From Enterococcus_G camelliae (GTDB lineage Bacteria > Bacillota > Bacilli > Lactobacillales > Enterococcaceae), in the NCBI RefSeq assembly GCF_042685105.1, contig NZ_JBHUMO010000043.1, positions 1-64,000 of the forward strand: a stretch of 64,000 bases of DNA, read 5' to 3'. The position numbers and the translations under genes were made by a program. The first letter of the stretch is position 1. Every line of letters starts with the position of its first letter. The notes below the pieces were generated by a model. The model was not told where the DNA came from. It ran no database searches and saw only the letters and a list, made by a program, of their open reading frames with translations. Of the stretch, positions 17,989 through 27,490 are shown piece after piece.

Positions 17989-20010
17989 CTATTCTTCAAA
18001 TAAACTTATTTCTCCATAAGCATCTGTTGAGCGATTGCTCTGTTCGACTTCCTTCTTCTCCTCGACTGAATCAAGAATGCTTCCATCTTCCTCCAGAGAA
18101 AATTGAACATGGCTTTCTATCCATTTTCTGCGCGGTTCAACTTTGTCTCCCATTAGTGTAGTGACACGTCGTTCTGCTTGAGCAGGATCATCAATTCGAA
18201 CTTGAACAAGCGTTCGTGTTTCTGGATCCATGGTTGTTTCCCACAATTGATCGGCATTCATTTCCCCAAGACCTTTGTAGCGTTGCAAAATATAGCCACG
18301 CCCCACTTTATCGATAACCGATTGTAATTCCTCATCTGTCCATGCGTATTCAATGACTTCCTTTTTCCCCAGTCCTTTTGATACTTTGTATAAAGGCGGC
18401 AAGGCAATATAGACTTTTCCGGCTTCAATTAGTGGTTTCATATAACGATAGAAGAACGTCAGCAACAGCACCTGGATGTGCGCACCGTCCGTATCCGCAT
18501 CGGTCATAATAATGATTTTGTCGTAGTTACAATCTTCAAGGGAAAATTCTGGACCAACACCCGCACCGATTGTATAAATCATGGTGTTAATCTCTTCATT
18601 TTTTAAGATATCCTGCATCTTGGCTTTTTCCGTATTGATAACTTTCCCTCGCAAAGGCAAAATGGCTTGAAATTTGCGGTCTCGTCCTTGCTTGGCAGAA
18701 CCCCCTGCAGAATCTCCTTCTACCAGATACAACTCATTTTTCTTCGGATTTTTCGACTGGGCTGGGGTCAATTTGCCTGAAAGCAAGGATTCGCCTTTTT
18801 TCTTTTTCTTACCATTGCGGCTTTCCTCACGCGCTTTGCGAGCGGCTTCTCGGGCTTCACGGGCCTTAATTGCTTTACGAATTAACAATTGACTCGTCTC
18901 ATTATTTTCTTGTAAATAAAAGCCTAACTGTTCACTGATGGCCGCGTCCACAGCAGTCCGAGCAGCGGGTGTCCCTAGTTTTTCTTTCGTTTGTCCTTCA
19001 AACTGGAGCAAGTGCTCTGGTACTCGAATTGATAAAACGCTGGCCAAGCCTTCTCTAAAATCACTGCCTTCAAGGTTTCGATCTTTTTCTTTTAATAGAC
19101 CAACCTTGCGAGCGTACTCATTAAACGCCTTGGTAAGTGCAGCTTTCATTCCAGCTTCGTGCGTGCCTCCATCTTTGGTTCGAACATTATTAACAAAGGA
19201 CAAGATGGTCTCAGAAAAGCCATCATTGTATTGGAACGCTACTTCCACTTCAATTTGTTCTTTTTCCCCAGAAAAATAAATAATAGGTGTTAGCGCGTCT
19301 TTTTCCTCATTTAAGTACTGGACAAATTCTTTGATTCCCTCTTCGTAATGAAAAACAGCGACCTTTTCATCCGCTTCTCGTTGATCAACCAAAAAAATTT
19401 TCACACCACGTAGCAAAAAGGCCGATTCGCGCAATCTTTCCGCTAAAATATCATACGAAAATTTAGTGGTAGAAAAAATGCCTTTGTCTGGTAGAAAACG
19501 AACCGTTGTCCCCGTTTTTTCTTTTGTTTTGCCAATCTTTCTTAATGTGCCCTCAGGATGCCCACCGGCGACAAAACGTTCCATATATTTTATGCCATCG
19601 CGGACAATTGTTACTTCCAACCATTCCGATAAAGCATTGACAACACTGGCTCCGACACCATGCAAACCACCAGAGGTTTTGTATCCACCTTGACCAAATT
19701 TCCCTCCAGCGTGCAGCACAGTGAAAATAACTTCCACGGTCGGAATTCCTGACGTGTGCATTCCAACTGGCATGCCGCGACCAAAGTCTTGGACACTGAT
19801 GCTATTGTCTTTATGGATAATGACCTTAATTTCATCGCCATATCCAGAGAGGGCTTCATCCACTGCATTATCGACGACTTCATAAACGAGATGATGCAAA
19901 CCACGAGAATCCGTCGATCCAATATACATTCCTGGTCTCTTGCGAACAGCTTCCAAGCCTTCTAGCACTTGGATGGAAGCATCATTATATTCATTGGATT
20001 TTTTTGCCAA
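17989..20010 (-). CDS. parE: DNA topoisomerase IV subunit B
   Basis: The 673-aa ATPase subunit has GHKL motifs EVVDNAVDEA and DFGRGMPVG, the ATP-lid GGLHGVGASVV, and the TOPRIM motifs LVEGDSAGGSAKQGRD and DADTDGAHI. The frame stays open to an ATG at 20058, but that codon has no ribosome site. A TTG at 20010 lies 6 bases from GGAGAG and gives the usual N terminus (MAKKSNEYNDASIQVLEGLEAVRK without the extra 16 residues), so a TTG start is preferred. It forms an operon with parC and diverges from plsY. Confidence 0.97.
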   Translation of the reverse strand: MAKKSNEYNDASIQVLEGLEAVRKRPGMYIGSTDSRGLHHLVYEVVDNAVDEALSGYGDEIKVIIHKDNSISVQDFGRGMPVGMHTSGIPTVEVIFTVLHAGGKFGQGGYKTSGGLHGVGASVVNALSEWLEVTIVRDGIKYMERFVAGGHPEGTLRKIGKTKEKTGTTVRFLPDKGIFSTTKFSYDILAERLRESAFLLRGVKIFLVDQREADEKVAVFHYEEGIKEFVQYLNEEKDALTPIIYFSGEKEQIEVEVAFQYNDGFSETILSFVNNVRTKDGGTHEAGMKAALTKAFNEYARKVGLLKEKDRNLEGSDFREGLASVLSIRVPEHLLQFEGQTKEKLGTPAARTAVDAAISEQLGFYLQENNETSQLLIRKAIKAREAREAARKAREESRNGKKKKKGESLLSGKLTPAQSKNPKKNELYLVEGDSAGGSAKQGRDRKFQAILPLRGKVINTEKAKMQDILKNEEINTMIYTIGAGVGPEFSLEDCNYDKIIIMTDADTDGAHIQVLLLTFFYRYMKPLIEAGKVYIALPPLYKVSKGLGKKEVIEYAWTDEELQSVIDKVGRGYILQRYKGLGEMNADQLWETTMDPETRTLVQVRIDDPAQAERRVTTLMGDKVEPRRKWIESHVQFSLEEDGSILDSVEEKKEVEQSNRSTDAYGEISLFEE

Positions 20011-20143
20011 AGTCAGCTCTCCTTCATCTTTTAAAAATTTCGCAACATCTATTATCATACTCTATCTAAATTAAAAAAAAAAGACAATCCGTTTATCTCG
20101 TGATTTTGTAAAGAATATTTTTGAAAAAAAAATTGAGGATAAA

Positions 20144-20172
20144 TTGTTAGAAACAGCTTTTCATGATAAAAT
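20144..20172 (+). promoter_or_regulatory. plsY promoter
   Basis: -35 TTGTTA (20144-20149), 17-base spacer, -10 TAAAAT (20167-20172). It places the start point near 20179, after an upstream in-frame ATG at 20163 and before the chosen plsY start. Confidence 0.7.
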
Positions 20173-20198
20173 CTGCCTTAGAGATAAGGAGCGAAATT

Positions 20199-20840
20199 AT
20201 GTTAAAAATTAGTTTATTATTTATAGCTGCCTACCTTCTGGGATCGATTCCCTCAGGCGTTTGGATTGGCAAACTCTTTTACAAAAAAGACATTCGCCAA
20301 TTCGGCAGTGGCAACACGGGAACCACAAATACCTTTCGCGTATTAGGAAAACAAGCAGGCATTATCGTTTTATTCATGGACATTCTAAAAGGAACCATTG
20401 CAACCTTGTTACCAACTCTGTTTCACAGCACAGCAGTCAACCCATTATGGTTTGGCGTGGGAGCAATTTTGGGTCATACCTTCCCCATTTTTGCAAACTT
20501 TAAGGGTGGGAAAGCTGTTGCTACCAGTGCAGGGATGTTATTGGCGTACAATCCCATCTTTTTTCTTTATTCCGCCACCCTATTTGTCATTTTACTCTTT
20601 CTTACTAGTACAGTTAGTTTGACAAGCATGATTGCTGCCGTTTTAATTACCCTCTCAACAATCATTTTACCATACTGGGTCCCTGCCATTTTACCTAATC
20701 ACAATTGGTTACTAACTGTGATTGCTATCGGTGTCACAATTTTTATTTTTTATCGACACAAAGACAACATTCAACGCATCAAAAACGGAACCGAAAGCAA
20801 GATATCTTTTGGCTTGCAAGCGAAAAAAAAAGAATCCTAA
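20199..20840 (+). CDS. plsY: Glycerol-3-phosphate acyltransferase PlsY
   Basis: This 213-aa integral membrane enzyme transfers an acyl group from acyl-phosphate to glycerol-3-phosphate, the first step of phospholipid synthesis. It has the PlsY motifs GSIPSGVWIGK, DIRQFGSGNTGTTN, and KGGKAVATSAG, and five to six membrane helices. The start at 20199 is 7 bases from AAGGAG; an in-frame ATG at 20163 lies within the promoter and can be dismissed. It is divergent from parE, as in many Lactobacillales. Confidence 0.96.
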   Translation: MLKISLLFIAAYLLGSIPSGVWIGKLFYKKDIRQFGSGNTGTTNTFRVLGKQAGIIVLFMDILKGTIATLLPTLFHSTAVNPLWFGVGAILGHTFPIFANFKGGKAVATSAGMLLAYNPIFFLYSATLFVILLFLTSTVSLTSMIAAVLITLSTIILPYWVPAILPNHNWLLTVIAIGVTIFIFYRHKDNIQRIKNGTESKISFGLQAKKKES

Positions 20841-20849
20841 AAAAGAGCT

Positions 20850-20898
20850 AAAAAATTTGGTGTTGTTACTCGAAGCGAGCGACAACACCAAATTTTTT
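20850..20898. terminator. Terminator after plsY
   Basis: A 17-bp stem (AAAAAATTTGGTGTTGT with ACAACACCAAATTTTTT) and a CTCGAAGCGAG inner loop, with T run at its 3' side. It can act in both directions. Confidence 0.9.
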
Positions 20899-21035
20899 TA
20901 AGATAGTTTGCACGAACATTTTGCATTGCCACCAGCTTTAAGAAATCGATACACGTTAGAAGTAACTTGGCTAAAACGATACACTAAATTTGCTTCTTTT
21001 AAAACAGAGACAGAACTATCTTGACTGTAGCACAA
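20898..21035 (-). CDS. Doubtful small ORF, 45 codons
   Basis: The 240-base gap between plsY and the epimerase gene has a minus-strand frame starting at TTG (21035) and ending at 20898. It reads as a plausible small protein with two cysteines at the end (KCSCKLS). An overlapping plus-strand frame also looks protein-like, there is no convincing ribosome site, and the stop lies in the plsY terminator. It may be chance or a decayed gene fragment. Confidence 0.15.
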   Translation of the reverse strand: MCYSQDSSVSVLKEANLVYRFSQVTSNVYRFLKAGGNAKCSCKLS

Positions 21036-21139
21036 TGACTTCTTTAATTATCTAGCTTCCTTTTTACAATCAGCAAACAAAGAAAGTCACTTGCTGGACT
21101 CTCCTTATTCGGATTTTTTACGATTGAGAGCAAAAATAA

Positions 21140-22018
21140 CTAACTGACAGAAATATGGTAAGCTGCTTCAAATAATTGGTTCGGATCAAGTCGGCAAATT
21201 CCCTTTTTGTCCGCCAAATTGCCTGATGCATCAACAGTATCCGCTATACCATACCAAGGTTCAATACAAACAAAGTCAGATGCTACTGGGTAAGTAGACC
21301 ATACGCCAACGTAAGGAAAGCCCTCATAGGAAACAGTCACTTTATGCGGTGATTTTTCTGATTGAATGGTCCATTCGTTATGGCCTTTCGTTTCATAAAT
21401 CAAGGCATCATTGGCAAATAACGCCTGATTGAAGGCAATTGGCGCGTTGGTTTGACCGAGCGTTCGATTCGAGTAATCAATAAAATTCCCTACTAATGGA
21501 AGTGTTGTCCTAGATTTTGCAGGAAAAGCGGTCAAAAAATAATCTGAAAAAGCTAATTCTTCATCCAAAGGAACACGAAATGCGGGATGTGCTCCTATTG
21601 AAAATAGCATGCATTCGTTCCCACTATTATACACTTGATAGGAAACGGTCAACTGATTATCCTTCAGCTCATAGCACACCTCTAACTGAAATGAAAAAGG
21701 ATAGACCAAGCGAGTGGTTTCATCATCAACCAGTCGAAAAGTGACTTTTGAACGTGTCTGAGAAACCACTTGAAATTCTTTGTCCCTTGCAAAGCCATGG
21801 CGAGGAAGTTCATACGTCTGCCCTTGATAATGATAGTGATTGTTTTTTAATGCCCCTACAATTGGAAATAAAATGGGTGCATGCCTTCCCCAATGTTTTG
21901 GATCTGCTTGCCAAATATATTCAATGCCTGTTTTTTTTGCAACCAAATGCTGCAATTCTGCCCCAAGCGTCGCAAGTTCTGCCCGATACTGTTCGTTTTC
22001 TAAAATGACTACCACCAT
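21140..22018 (-). CDS. Aldose 1-epimerase family protein (LacX-like)
   Basis: This 292-aa beta-sandwich protein belongs to the galactose mutarotase-like fold. Typical segments are WGRHAPILFPIVGAL (substrate Arg and His), PRHGFARDKEF, and SIGAHPAFRVP with the catalytic His, plus a conserved Glu in CIEPWYG. The subgroup is the LacX type of Lactococcus. It is a probable cytoplasmic sugar mutarotase with unknown natural substrate. The ATG lies 7 bases from AGGAG and 41 bases downstream of codY on the same strand, so it may be read from the codY transcript. Confidence 0.88.
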   Translation of the reverse strand: MVVVILENEQYRAELATLGAELQHLVAKKTGIEYIWQADPKHWGRHAPILFPIVGALKNNHYHYQGQTYELPRHGFARDKEFQVVSQTRSKVTFRLVDDETTRLVYPFSFQLEVCYELKDNQLTVSYQVYNSGNECMLFSIGAHPAFRVPLDEELAFSDYFLTAFPAKSRTTLPLVGNFIDYSNRTLGQTNAPIAFNQALFANDALIYETKGHNEWTIQSEKSPHKVTVSYEGFPYVGVWSTYPVASDFVCIEPWYGIADTVDASGNLADKKGICRLDPNQLFEAAYHISVS

Positions 22019-22059
22019 AACTCCTGTTGTTCCCCCCTATCCCTTTTTCTTTTTAAATC

Positions 22060-22845
22060 CTACATTTTTTCTAATTCATCTTTAAATCGTTGGTTTATTA
22101 TTTTTAGATATGTCCCTTTCATTCCCAGTGAACGAGACTCGATGATTCCGGCTGACTCTAGCTTTCTAAGGGCATTGACAATCACAGATCGCGTAATGCC
22201 AATCTTATCTGCTACATTCGAAGCCGTTAGTCGTCCTTCATCCCCGTCTAAGGCTTCAAAAATAGCTTGAACTGCTTTCAGTTCACTATAAGACAATGTT
22301 CCAATCGCCATTTGAACAGCCGTTACACTTCGGACATCTTCCTCAATCGAACGCGATTGCTGATAAAGGAACTGCATGCCTACAACGGTTGCACTGTATT
22401 CTGCCAGAACCAAATCATCCTCACTAAAAGATTCATCAATACGAGAAAGAATAATCGTGCCCAACCGTTCTCCTGCACCATAAATTGGCACCACTGTTGT
22501 CAGCCCATTCGGATATATTTCCCGGCTCTCAACTGGGAAAGCAGTCATATCATTGCTGATGGGGATATTTGCAAGCGTACTCCCTAAATGATCCACTGTA
22601 TCGGTATACGATTTAGGGAATTGCTTTTCTACCAACATGTTTTTCACACGATCATTGTTGACATCATGTTTTTCATTAAAGCCAAGCAAGCTACCGTCAC
22701 TACTAATAATGTAGGCGTTGCTGTCTAGAATATCTCCTAAAATTAACGCCATCTGATTATAAGGTAGGTCGGATTTCATATTAAAGGTGTTCTTTTGTTG
22801 CAACAATTCATTGATTTGTCTTGTTTTTTCTAATAACGTACCCAT
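22060..22845 (-). CDS. codY: GTP-sensing transcriptional pleiotropic repressor CodY
   Basis: The 261-aa global regulator senses branched-chain amino acids (and GTP in some species) and represses nutrient-acquisition genes in rich conditions. It has an N-terminal GAF domain (about residues 1-155) and a C-terminal winged HTH with the invariant recognition helix ASNVADKIGITRSVIVNALR. Length and sequence are standard. It is the last gene of the conserved xerC-hslV-hslU-codY block and starts 11 bases after hslU behind AGGAGGAG. Confidence 0.98.
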   Translation of the reverse strand: MGTLLEKTRQINELLQQKNTFNMKSDLPYNQMALILGDILDSNAYIISSDGSLLGFNEKHDVNNDRVKNMLVEKQFPKSYTDTVDHLGSTLANIPISNDMTAFPVESREIYPNGLTTVVPIYGAGERLGTIILSRIDESFSEDDLVLAEYSATVVGMQFLYQQSRSIEEDVRSVTAVQMAIGTLSYSELKAVQAIFEALDGDEGRLTASNVADKIGITRSVIVNALRKLESAGIIESRSLGMKGTYLKIINQRFKDELEKM

Positions 22846-22856
22846 TTTGCTCCTCC

Positions 22857-24257
22857 TTATAAGATATAGCGACTTAAATCTTCATCTTGCGCAATATCAT
22901 TCAATTTTTCATTCACATACGCCTCAGTAATCGTAATCTCGGCCATTTGCATATCGGAAGCTTCAAATAATAAGTCTTCTAAAAGTTTTTCTAAAATAGT
23001 ATGCAACCGTCTTGCGCCAATGTTATCCGTTTCCTGATTCACTTGGTAAGCAATTTGTGCAATCCGTTCAATTGCTTCTTGCGTGAAAATAACGGTAACA
23101 TGTTCCGTATCTAGCAGCGCAATATATTGTTTGACGAGCGCGTTATTGGGTTCCGTTAAAATTTTGACAAAATCCTCCGCAGTCAAATCATCTAGTTCTA
23201 CGCGAATTGGAAAACGTCCTTGTAATTCAGGGATAAGATCGCTTGGCTTCGACAAATGAAACGCACCTGAAGCGATAAATAAAATATGATCTGTTTGGAG
23301 AGAACCGTATTTGGTATTAACTTGTGATCCTTCCACAATTGGTAAAATGTCTCGTTGAACACCTTCTCTTGAGACTTCACCCGAGTTGCTTTGAGATTTT
23401 GACGTAATTTTATCAATTTCATCAATAAAAATGATGCCACTTGATTCAGTCAACTTCAATGCGGCACTATGAATATCCGCATCATTGACCAATTTCGAAG
23501 ATTCTTCTTGAATTAGCAATTCACGGGCTTCTTTCACCGTAAGTGTGCGTTCAATTTTTTTCTTTGGTTTTAATGCCCCCAGTGTTTCATTTAAATCGAT
23601 ACCCATTTGTTCCAAACCATTATTCATTGGGGCTGCTTGTGTTTTTGGTTCATCAATTTTGATGGTGACTTCTCGATTGTCCAATACGCCACGTTCGAGC
23701 TGTTCAAAAATAGCTTGGCGATTCGAACGAATTTCATCTGTCAATTCTTCTTTGGGCTCTTCGACAGGTTGATTGGCTGTATTAAAAATGTTCATCATCT
23801 GTTCGTAAGGATTATTGCTTTGTTTTTGTTCTTTTTTAATGCCTGGAACAAGTGCTTTTACCAAGCGACGATTGGCCTTTTTCTCTGCTTGTTGGTAAAC
23901 GTTGCTGTATTGTTCTTTTCGGACAATTTGGATGGCGTTTTCGACTAAATCTCGAACCATTGATTCGACATCACGGCCAACATAGCCTACTTCCGTAAAT
24001 TTTGTTGCTTCGACTTTAATAAAAGGCGCAGATACAATTTTTGCCAAACGACGAGCAATTTCTGTTTTTCCCACTCCAGTTGGCCCAATCATTAAAATAT
24101 TTTTTGGGGTAACCTCATGCTGCATCTTTTCATCTAATTGCAAACGACGGTACCGATTACGCAACGCCACGGCTACCGATTTTTTGGCCTTTTGTTGACC
24201 AATAATATAGGCATCTAACTCTTCAACAATTTCTTTTGGTGTTTTTTCTTGATTCAT
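22857..24257 (-). CDS. hslU: ATP-dependent protease ATPase subunit HslU (ClpY)
   Basis: This 466-aa AAA+ unfoldase feeds substrates to HslV. Walker A is GPTGVGKTEIAR, Walker B is IIFIDEID, the pore motif region is VGYVGRDVES, and the protein ends DLSRYIL, the C-terminal tail that docks into HslV. The start at 24257 has a GAGGAG site that lies inside the end of hslV; a frame open to 24275 would overlap hslV. It is transcribed with hslV and codY. Confidence 0.97.
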   Translation of the reverse strand: MNQEKTPKEIVEELDAYIIGQQKAKKSVAVALRNRYRRLQLDEKMQHEVTPKNILMIGPTGVGKTEIARRLAKIVSAPFIKVEATKFTEVGYVGRDVESMVRDLVENAIQIVRKEQYSNVYQQAEKKANRRLVKALVPGIKKEQKQSNNPYEQMMNIFNTANQPVEEPKEELTDEIRSNRQAIFEQLERGVLDNREVTIKIDEPKTQAAPMNNGLEQMGIDLNETLGALKPKKKIERTLTVKEARELLIQEESSKLVNDADIHSAALKLTESSGIIFIDEIDKITSKSQSNSGEVSREGVQRDILPIVEGSQVNTKYGSLQTDHILFIASGAFHLSKPSDLIPELQGRFPIRVELDDLTAEDFVKILTEPNNALVKQYIALLDTEHVTVIFTQEAIERIAQIAYQVNQETDNIGARRLHTILEKLLEDLLFEASDMQMAEITITEAYVNEKLNDIAQDEDLSRYIL

Positions 24258-24258
24258 C

Positions 24259-24804
24259 TTAAAACTCCTCAACAATAATATTATGATTGGTAAAAACGCA
24301 AATATCAGCGGCGATGTTTAAGGCATTTTCAGCAATTTCTTTGGCACTAAGCGCATCAGATCCGTAAGCCTTCATCGCTCTCGCAGCGGATAACGCATAA
24401 TTACCACCTGATCCGATTGCTAAAATACCATCGTCCGGTGCAATCACCTCACCTGTTCCAGAAACAAGTAGCATTTCTTTTTCATTCATAACGATTAACA
24501 TCGCTTCCAATTTTTGCATTGACTGTTGCGTACGCCATTCTTGCGCTAATTCGACAGCCGCTCTGGTTAAATTACCATTGTATTCATTTAGTTTTCCTTC
24601 AAATTTTTCTTCTAATGTAAATGCATCAGCAACACTGCCAGCAAATCCTACCACCACTTGATTGTTGTAAATGCGACGGACTTTTCTAGCCGTTCCTTTC
24701 ATGACAATTTGTTCGCCCATTGTCACCTGACCGTCCCCAGCCATCGCGAATTTACCATCTTTTTCGACGGCACAGATTGTAGTTGAATGAAACATTGATT
24801 TCAT
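24259..24804 (-). CDS. hslV: ATP-dependent protease peptidase subunit HslV (ClpQ)
   Basis: The 181-aa proteasome-type peptidase has the core GDGQVTMGEQIVMKGTARKVR and GSGGNYALSAARA segments. The catalytic Thr is expected at residue 8 of MKSMFHSTT, so maturation must remove a seven-residue leader rather than a single Met as in E. coli. Staphylococcal and Bacillus homologues also carry short leaders. An AGGAGG site 6 bases before the ATG supports the start. It follows xerC by 15 bases. Confidence 0.97.
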   Translation of the reverse strand: MKSMFHSTTICAVEKDGKFAMAGDGQVTMGEQIVMKGTARKVRRIYNNQVVVGFAGSVADAFTLEEKFEGKLNEYNGNLTRAAVELAQEWRTQQSMQKLEAMLIVMNEKEMLLVSGTGEVIAPDDGILAIGSGGNYALSAARAMKAYGSDALSAKEIAENALNIAADICVFTNHNIIVEEF

Positions 24805-24819
24805 GATTGTCCTCCTCTT

Positions 24820-25761
24820 TCATGCTCTTGGATGAAATTTTCGATAATTTTTTTGTAACGATTCCTTGGTTACATGGGCATAAATTTGCGTTGTAGAGAG
24901 ATTGGCATGCCCAAGTAATTCTTGAACGGTTCGCATATCCGCACCATTGTTTAGCAAATGCGTCGCAAAGGTATGCCGCAATTTATGAGGGTGAATGTCA
25001 CTGTCCAACTGACTTTTCTTTAGCAATTGGTCTAGAATATATTCGATGCCAGTTGGTGTTAAAGGCGCACCTAAATGATTGAGAAACAAAGCATCATATT
25101 CCTTTTGCGCAGTCGCAAGCAACACATTTCGACCATCTTGAAGATACCGAATCATTGCTTGTTTGGTATGTTGGTTAAACGGGACAATTCTTTCTTTTTT
25201 GCCTTTCCCATAAACCAAAAGAATTTGATGTTCCCAATCAATCGAAGACAAAGTTATCGCGGCACACTCACTTACCCGCAGCCCACATCCATAAAGAATC
25301 TCCAGTAAAGCCAGATTTCTTTGATCAAGAGGCGCATCCCCTTGAACACTATCAAACAATAATTGCAATTCGTCTTCATAAAAAAAGCGTGGCAATTTTT
25401 GATTTTTTTTCTTCAAATGAACATAAGCAAATGGATTCTCACTGATGATTGTCCGCTTTAATAAGAACTGATAAAACGAGCGTAAACTTGCTATTTTTCG
25501 ACTAATACTATTGCGGCTATAGTTCTGATCGTTTAAAAAGCTTAAATAGATTCGAACATCGCGGTAATCAATCGTTAAAAAATCACGGCTACCAGATTGT
25601 TCTAAAAAGTCTAGAAATTGAAAAAAATCCTCTGCATATGCCGCTTGCGTTTTTTCAGAATAGCCTCTTTCAACAATTAGATACTGTGAAAATTCATCAA
25701 ACCACTGAATCGACAATGGACTATTTGATTGTAGTTGCTCATTTGACGGTTCTTTTTTCAT
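24820..25761 (-). CDS. xerC: Tyrosine recombinase XerC
   Basis: This recombinase of about 313 aa has an N-terminal SAM-like core-binding domain (residues about 20-105) and a C-terminal catalytic domain. The active-site residues are visible: Arg in YGCGLRVSE, Lys in GKGKKERIVP, His-x-x-Arg in HPHKLRHTF, His in LLGHANLSTTQ, and Tyr in IYAHV. It resolves chromosome dimers at dif together with a partner. Its place before hslV-hslU-codY is the conserved one (codV in Bacillus), so it is housekeeping and not a phage integrase. GTG at 25767 is an alternative start. Confidence 0.95.
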   Translation of the reverse strand: MKKEPSNEQLQSNSPLSIQWFDEFSQYLIVERGYSEKTQAAYAEDFFQFLDFLEQSGSRDFLTIDYRDVRIYLSFLNDQNYSRNSISRKIASLRSFYQFLLKRTIISENPFAYVHLKKKNQKLPRFFYEDELQLLFDSVQGDAPLDQRNLALLEILYGCGLRVSECAAITLSSIDWEHQILLVYGKGKKERIVPFNQHTKQAMIRYLQDGRNVLLATAQKEYDALFLNHLGAPLTPTGIEYILDQLLKKSQLDSDIHPHKLRHTFATHLLNNGADMRTVQELLGHANLSTTQIYAHVTKESLQKNYRKFHPRA

Positions 25762-25942
25762 TCTCACTCATCCACTTTACTTGTTATTCTTTCTAACATC
25801 GATTTGATAGCTATCCGATTGCTTAGAATGTAGCATATGGTTTCAGAAAAAACAAATAAATTGTCAGAATTTAATAAATTGTTCACCATTTGGTTACAAT
25901 TTAGAAAAATGTCTAAGAATTACATGAAAAAAAACTCATAAT

Positions 25943-26040
25943 AAAACAGCTTGGAATTCATACTGATATGCTCCCCCTATAAAGGACTGTTATATTTCAG
26001 TGTCCTATATAGAGGGAGCATATCATTGCCAAACTGTTTT
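25943..26040 (-). terminator. Large nested hairpin downstream of the flotillin gene
   Basis: Two nested stems occupy the gap between the flotillin gene and xerC. The inner stem pairs 25965-25987 with 26002-26024, about 22 of 23 positions matching. The outer stem pairs 25943-25954 with 26029-26040 (AAAACAGCTTGG/CCAAACTGTTTT). On the minus strand this ends in TTTT, so it can terminate flotillin transcription. The stem is much longer than usual for a terminator. Confidence 0.65.
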
Positions 26041-26048
26041 TATTTTGC

Positions 26049-27476
26049 TTATTCGTCTACTTCGTTCGGTGCTGCTTGTTTTGAGTCAGCATGATGTTCT
26101 TTAATTGCTTCAACTAACTCTTTGTTGCCTTTGTTAACAGCCATCGAGTCATTGATTAGCGTCACTAGGTCCAAACCGGTTGTTTCTTTAATTGTTTCAA
26201 AGGTTCTAGCCAAACCTGCTTGACCCATTTCATGAACACCATCACCATTTCCAAAACTAACAATTTTATCAATGTTACTAATTGGTGCATTCACTTCTTT
26301 GGCAATAGCTGGTAATACCTTAATAAATTCGATTAACACCCCAGCTTCATTGAGTTTTTGCAAAGCAACTGCCATTTTTTCTTGACTTTCCGCTTCAGCA
26401 AGCCCGATTTTGACGATTTTTTCTGATTCGGCTTCCCCAATTTTGGCTATTCTTTCTGACTCTGCTTGAGCAGCTAACCGAACTTTTTCAGCATCCGCCT
26501 CTGCTCGGGCAATTTCACGAGCTTTGTCCGCTAAAGCTTGTTGTTCAACAACATATTTGTCGGCTTCGGCTTTCTTTCTTAATGTCGCTGTCAATTCCTT
26601 TTCGGTTAATTCAGCTTGCTTGGATTGAATTTCAATATTTTTGTCTTGTTCAATCAAGTTTACTTTCATTTTTTCAACCACAGCAATTTGTTCTGCTTTG
26701 GCATCGGCTACTTCACGTTCTTGTTTGTATTGCGCTTCTTTTAATGCCATGTCTTTATTTGCTTCCGCAATCTCTGTTCGACGTCGAATTTCTTCTTGTT
26801 GCGCCAACTGCTCATTTGCAGCTTGTTTAATTCGCGTTTCTCTAAGCGCGTTAGACTCAGCAACTTCTGCATTCTTCTTAACTTCTGCAATTTGGGGACG
26901 GCCCAAAGCTTCTAGGTACCCATTAGGATCACTAACATCCTTGATGGTAAACGAAACGATTTCCAAGCCCATTTTACGCAAGTCCGTTGAAGCAACTTCT
27001 TGCACTTGTTCTGCAAAGTCATCACGGTTTTTGTAGATAGCCTCCACAGTCATCGTTCCCAATATTGCTCGTAAATGGCCTTCTAAGACTTCTTGTGCTT
27101 CATCTTCTAGCTCAGCGGTTGATTTTCCGAGATACTGTTCAGCAGCTGTTTTAATGGCTTCCACACTATTTCCAATTTTTACCAAAACAGTTGCACTGGC
27201 TTTAATTGGAACACCTTGTTCGGTATAAACCTCTGGTGTCCCAATTTCCAACTTGTGCGTTAATAAACTCAATGTGTGTGCTTTTTGCACGATTGGAATA
27301 ACAAATGTCCCGCTATTTTTTAAAATCTTAATACCATCTTTTCCTAAAAATGACCCCGTCACAATCAGTGCTTCATCGGGCTTTCCAATCCGATAACGAA
27401 TCATTAAAAAAATCACAATTGCTAAAACAAACAAAACTATCCAAAAAATAGGACTACCTACTAAATCAAATACCAT
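26049..27476 (-). CDS. floT: Flotillin-like membrane scaffold protein
   Basis: This 475-aa protein has one N-terminal membrane segment (about residues 9-26), an SPFH/band 7 domain (about 30-200), and a long Ala/Glu/Lys-rich coiled coil (about 205-370), ending in a flotillin C-terminal region. This is the YuaG/FloT pattern: a scaffold of membrane microdomains affecting fluidity, secretion and signalling. It is co-transcribed with the NfeD-like gene 14 bases upstream, as yuaF-yuaG are in Bacillus. Its position between trmFO and xerC is unusual. Confidence 0.93.
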   Translation of the reverse strand: MVFDLVGSPIFWIVLFVLAIVIFLMIRYRIGKPDEALIVTGSFLGKDGIKILKNSGTFVIPIVQKAHTLSLLTHKLEIGTPEVYTEQGVPIKASATVLVKIGNSVEAIKTAAEQYLGKSTAELEDEAQEVLEGHLRAILGTMTVEAIYKNRDDFAEQVQEVASTDLRKMGLEIVSFTIKDVSDPNGYLEALGRPQIAEVKKNAEVAESNALRETRIKQAANEQLAQQEEIRRRTEIAEANKDMALKEAQYKQEREVADAKAEQIAVVEKMKVNLIEQDKNIEIQSKQAELTEKELTATLRKKAEADKYVVEQQALADKAREIARAEADAEKVRLAAQAESERIAKIGEAESEKIVKIGLAEAESQEKMAVALQKLNEAGVLIEFIKVLPAIAKEVNAPISNIDKIVSFGNGDGVHEMGQAGLARTFETIKETTGLDLVTLINDSMAVNKGNKELVEAIKEHHADSKQAAPNEVDE

Positions 27477-27490
27477 TCTCTTTCATCTCC

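Noticed and set aside
24820..25761. Phage or island integrase
   Set aside because: Position in the hslV-hslU-codY block and the sequence identify the housekeeping XerC.
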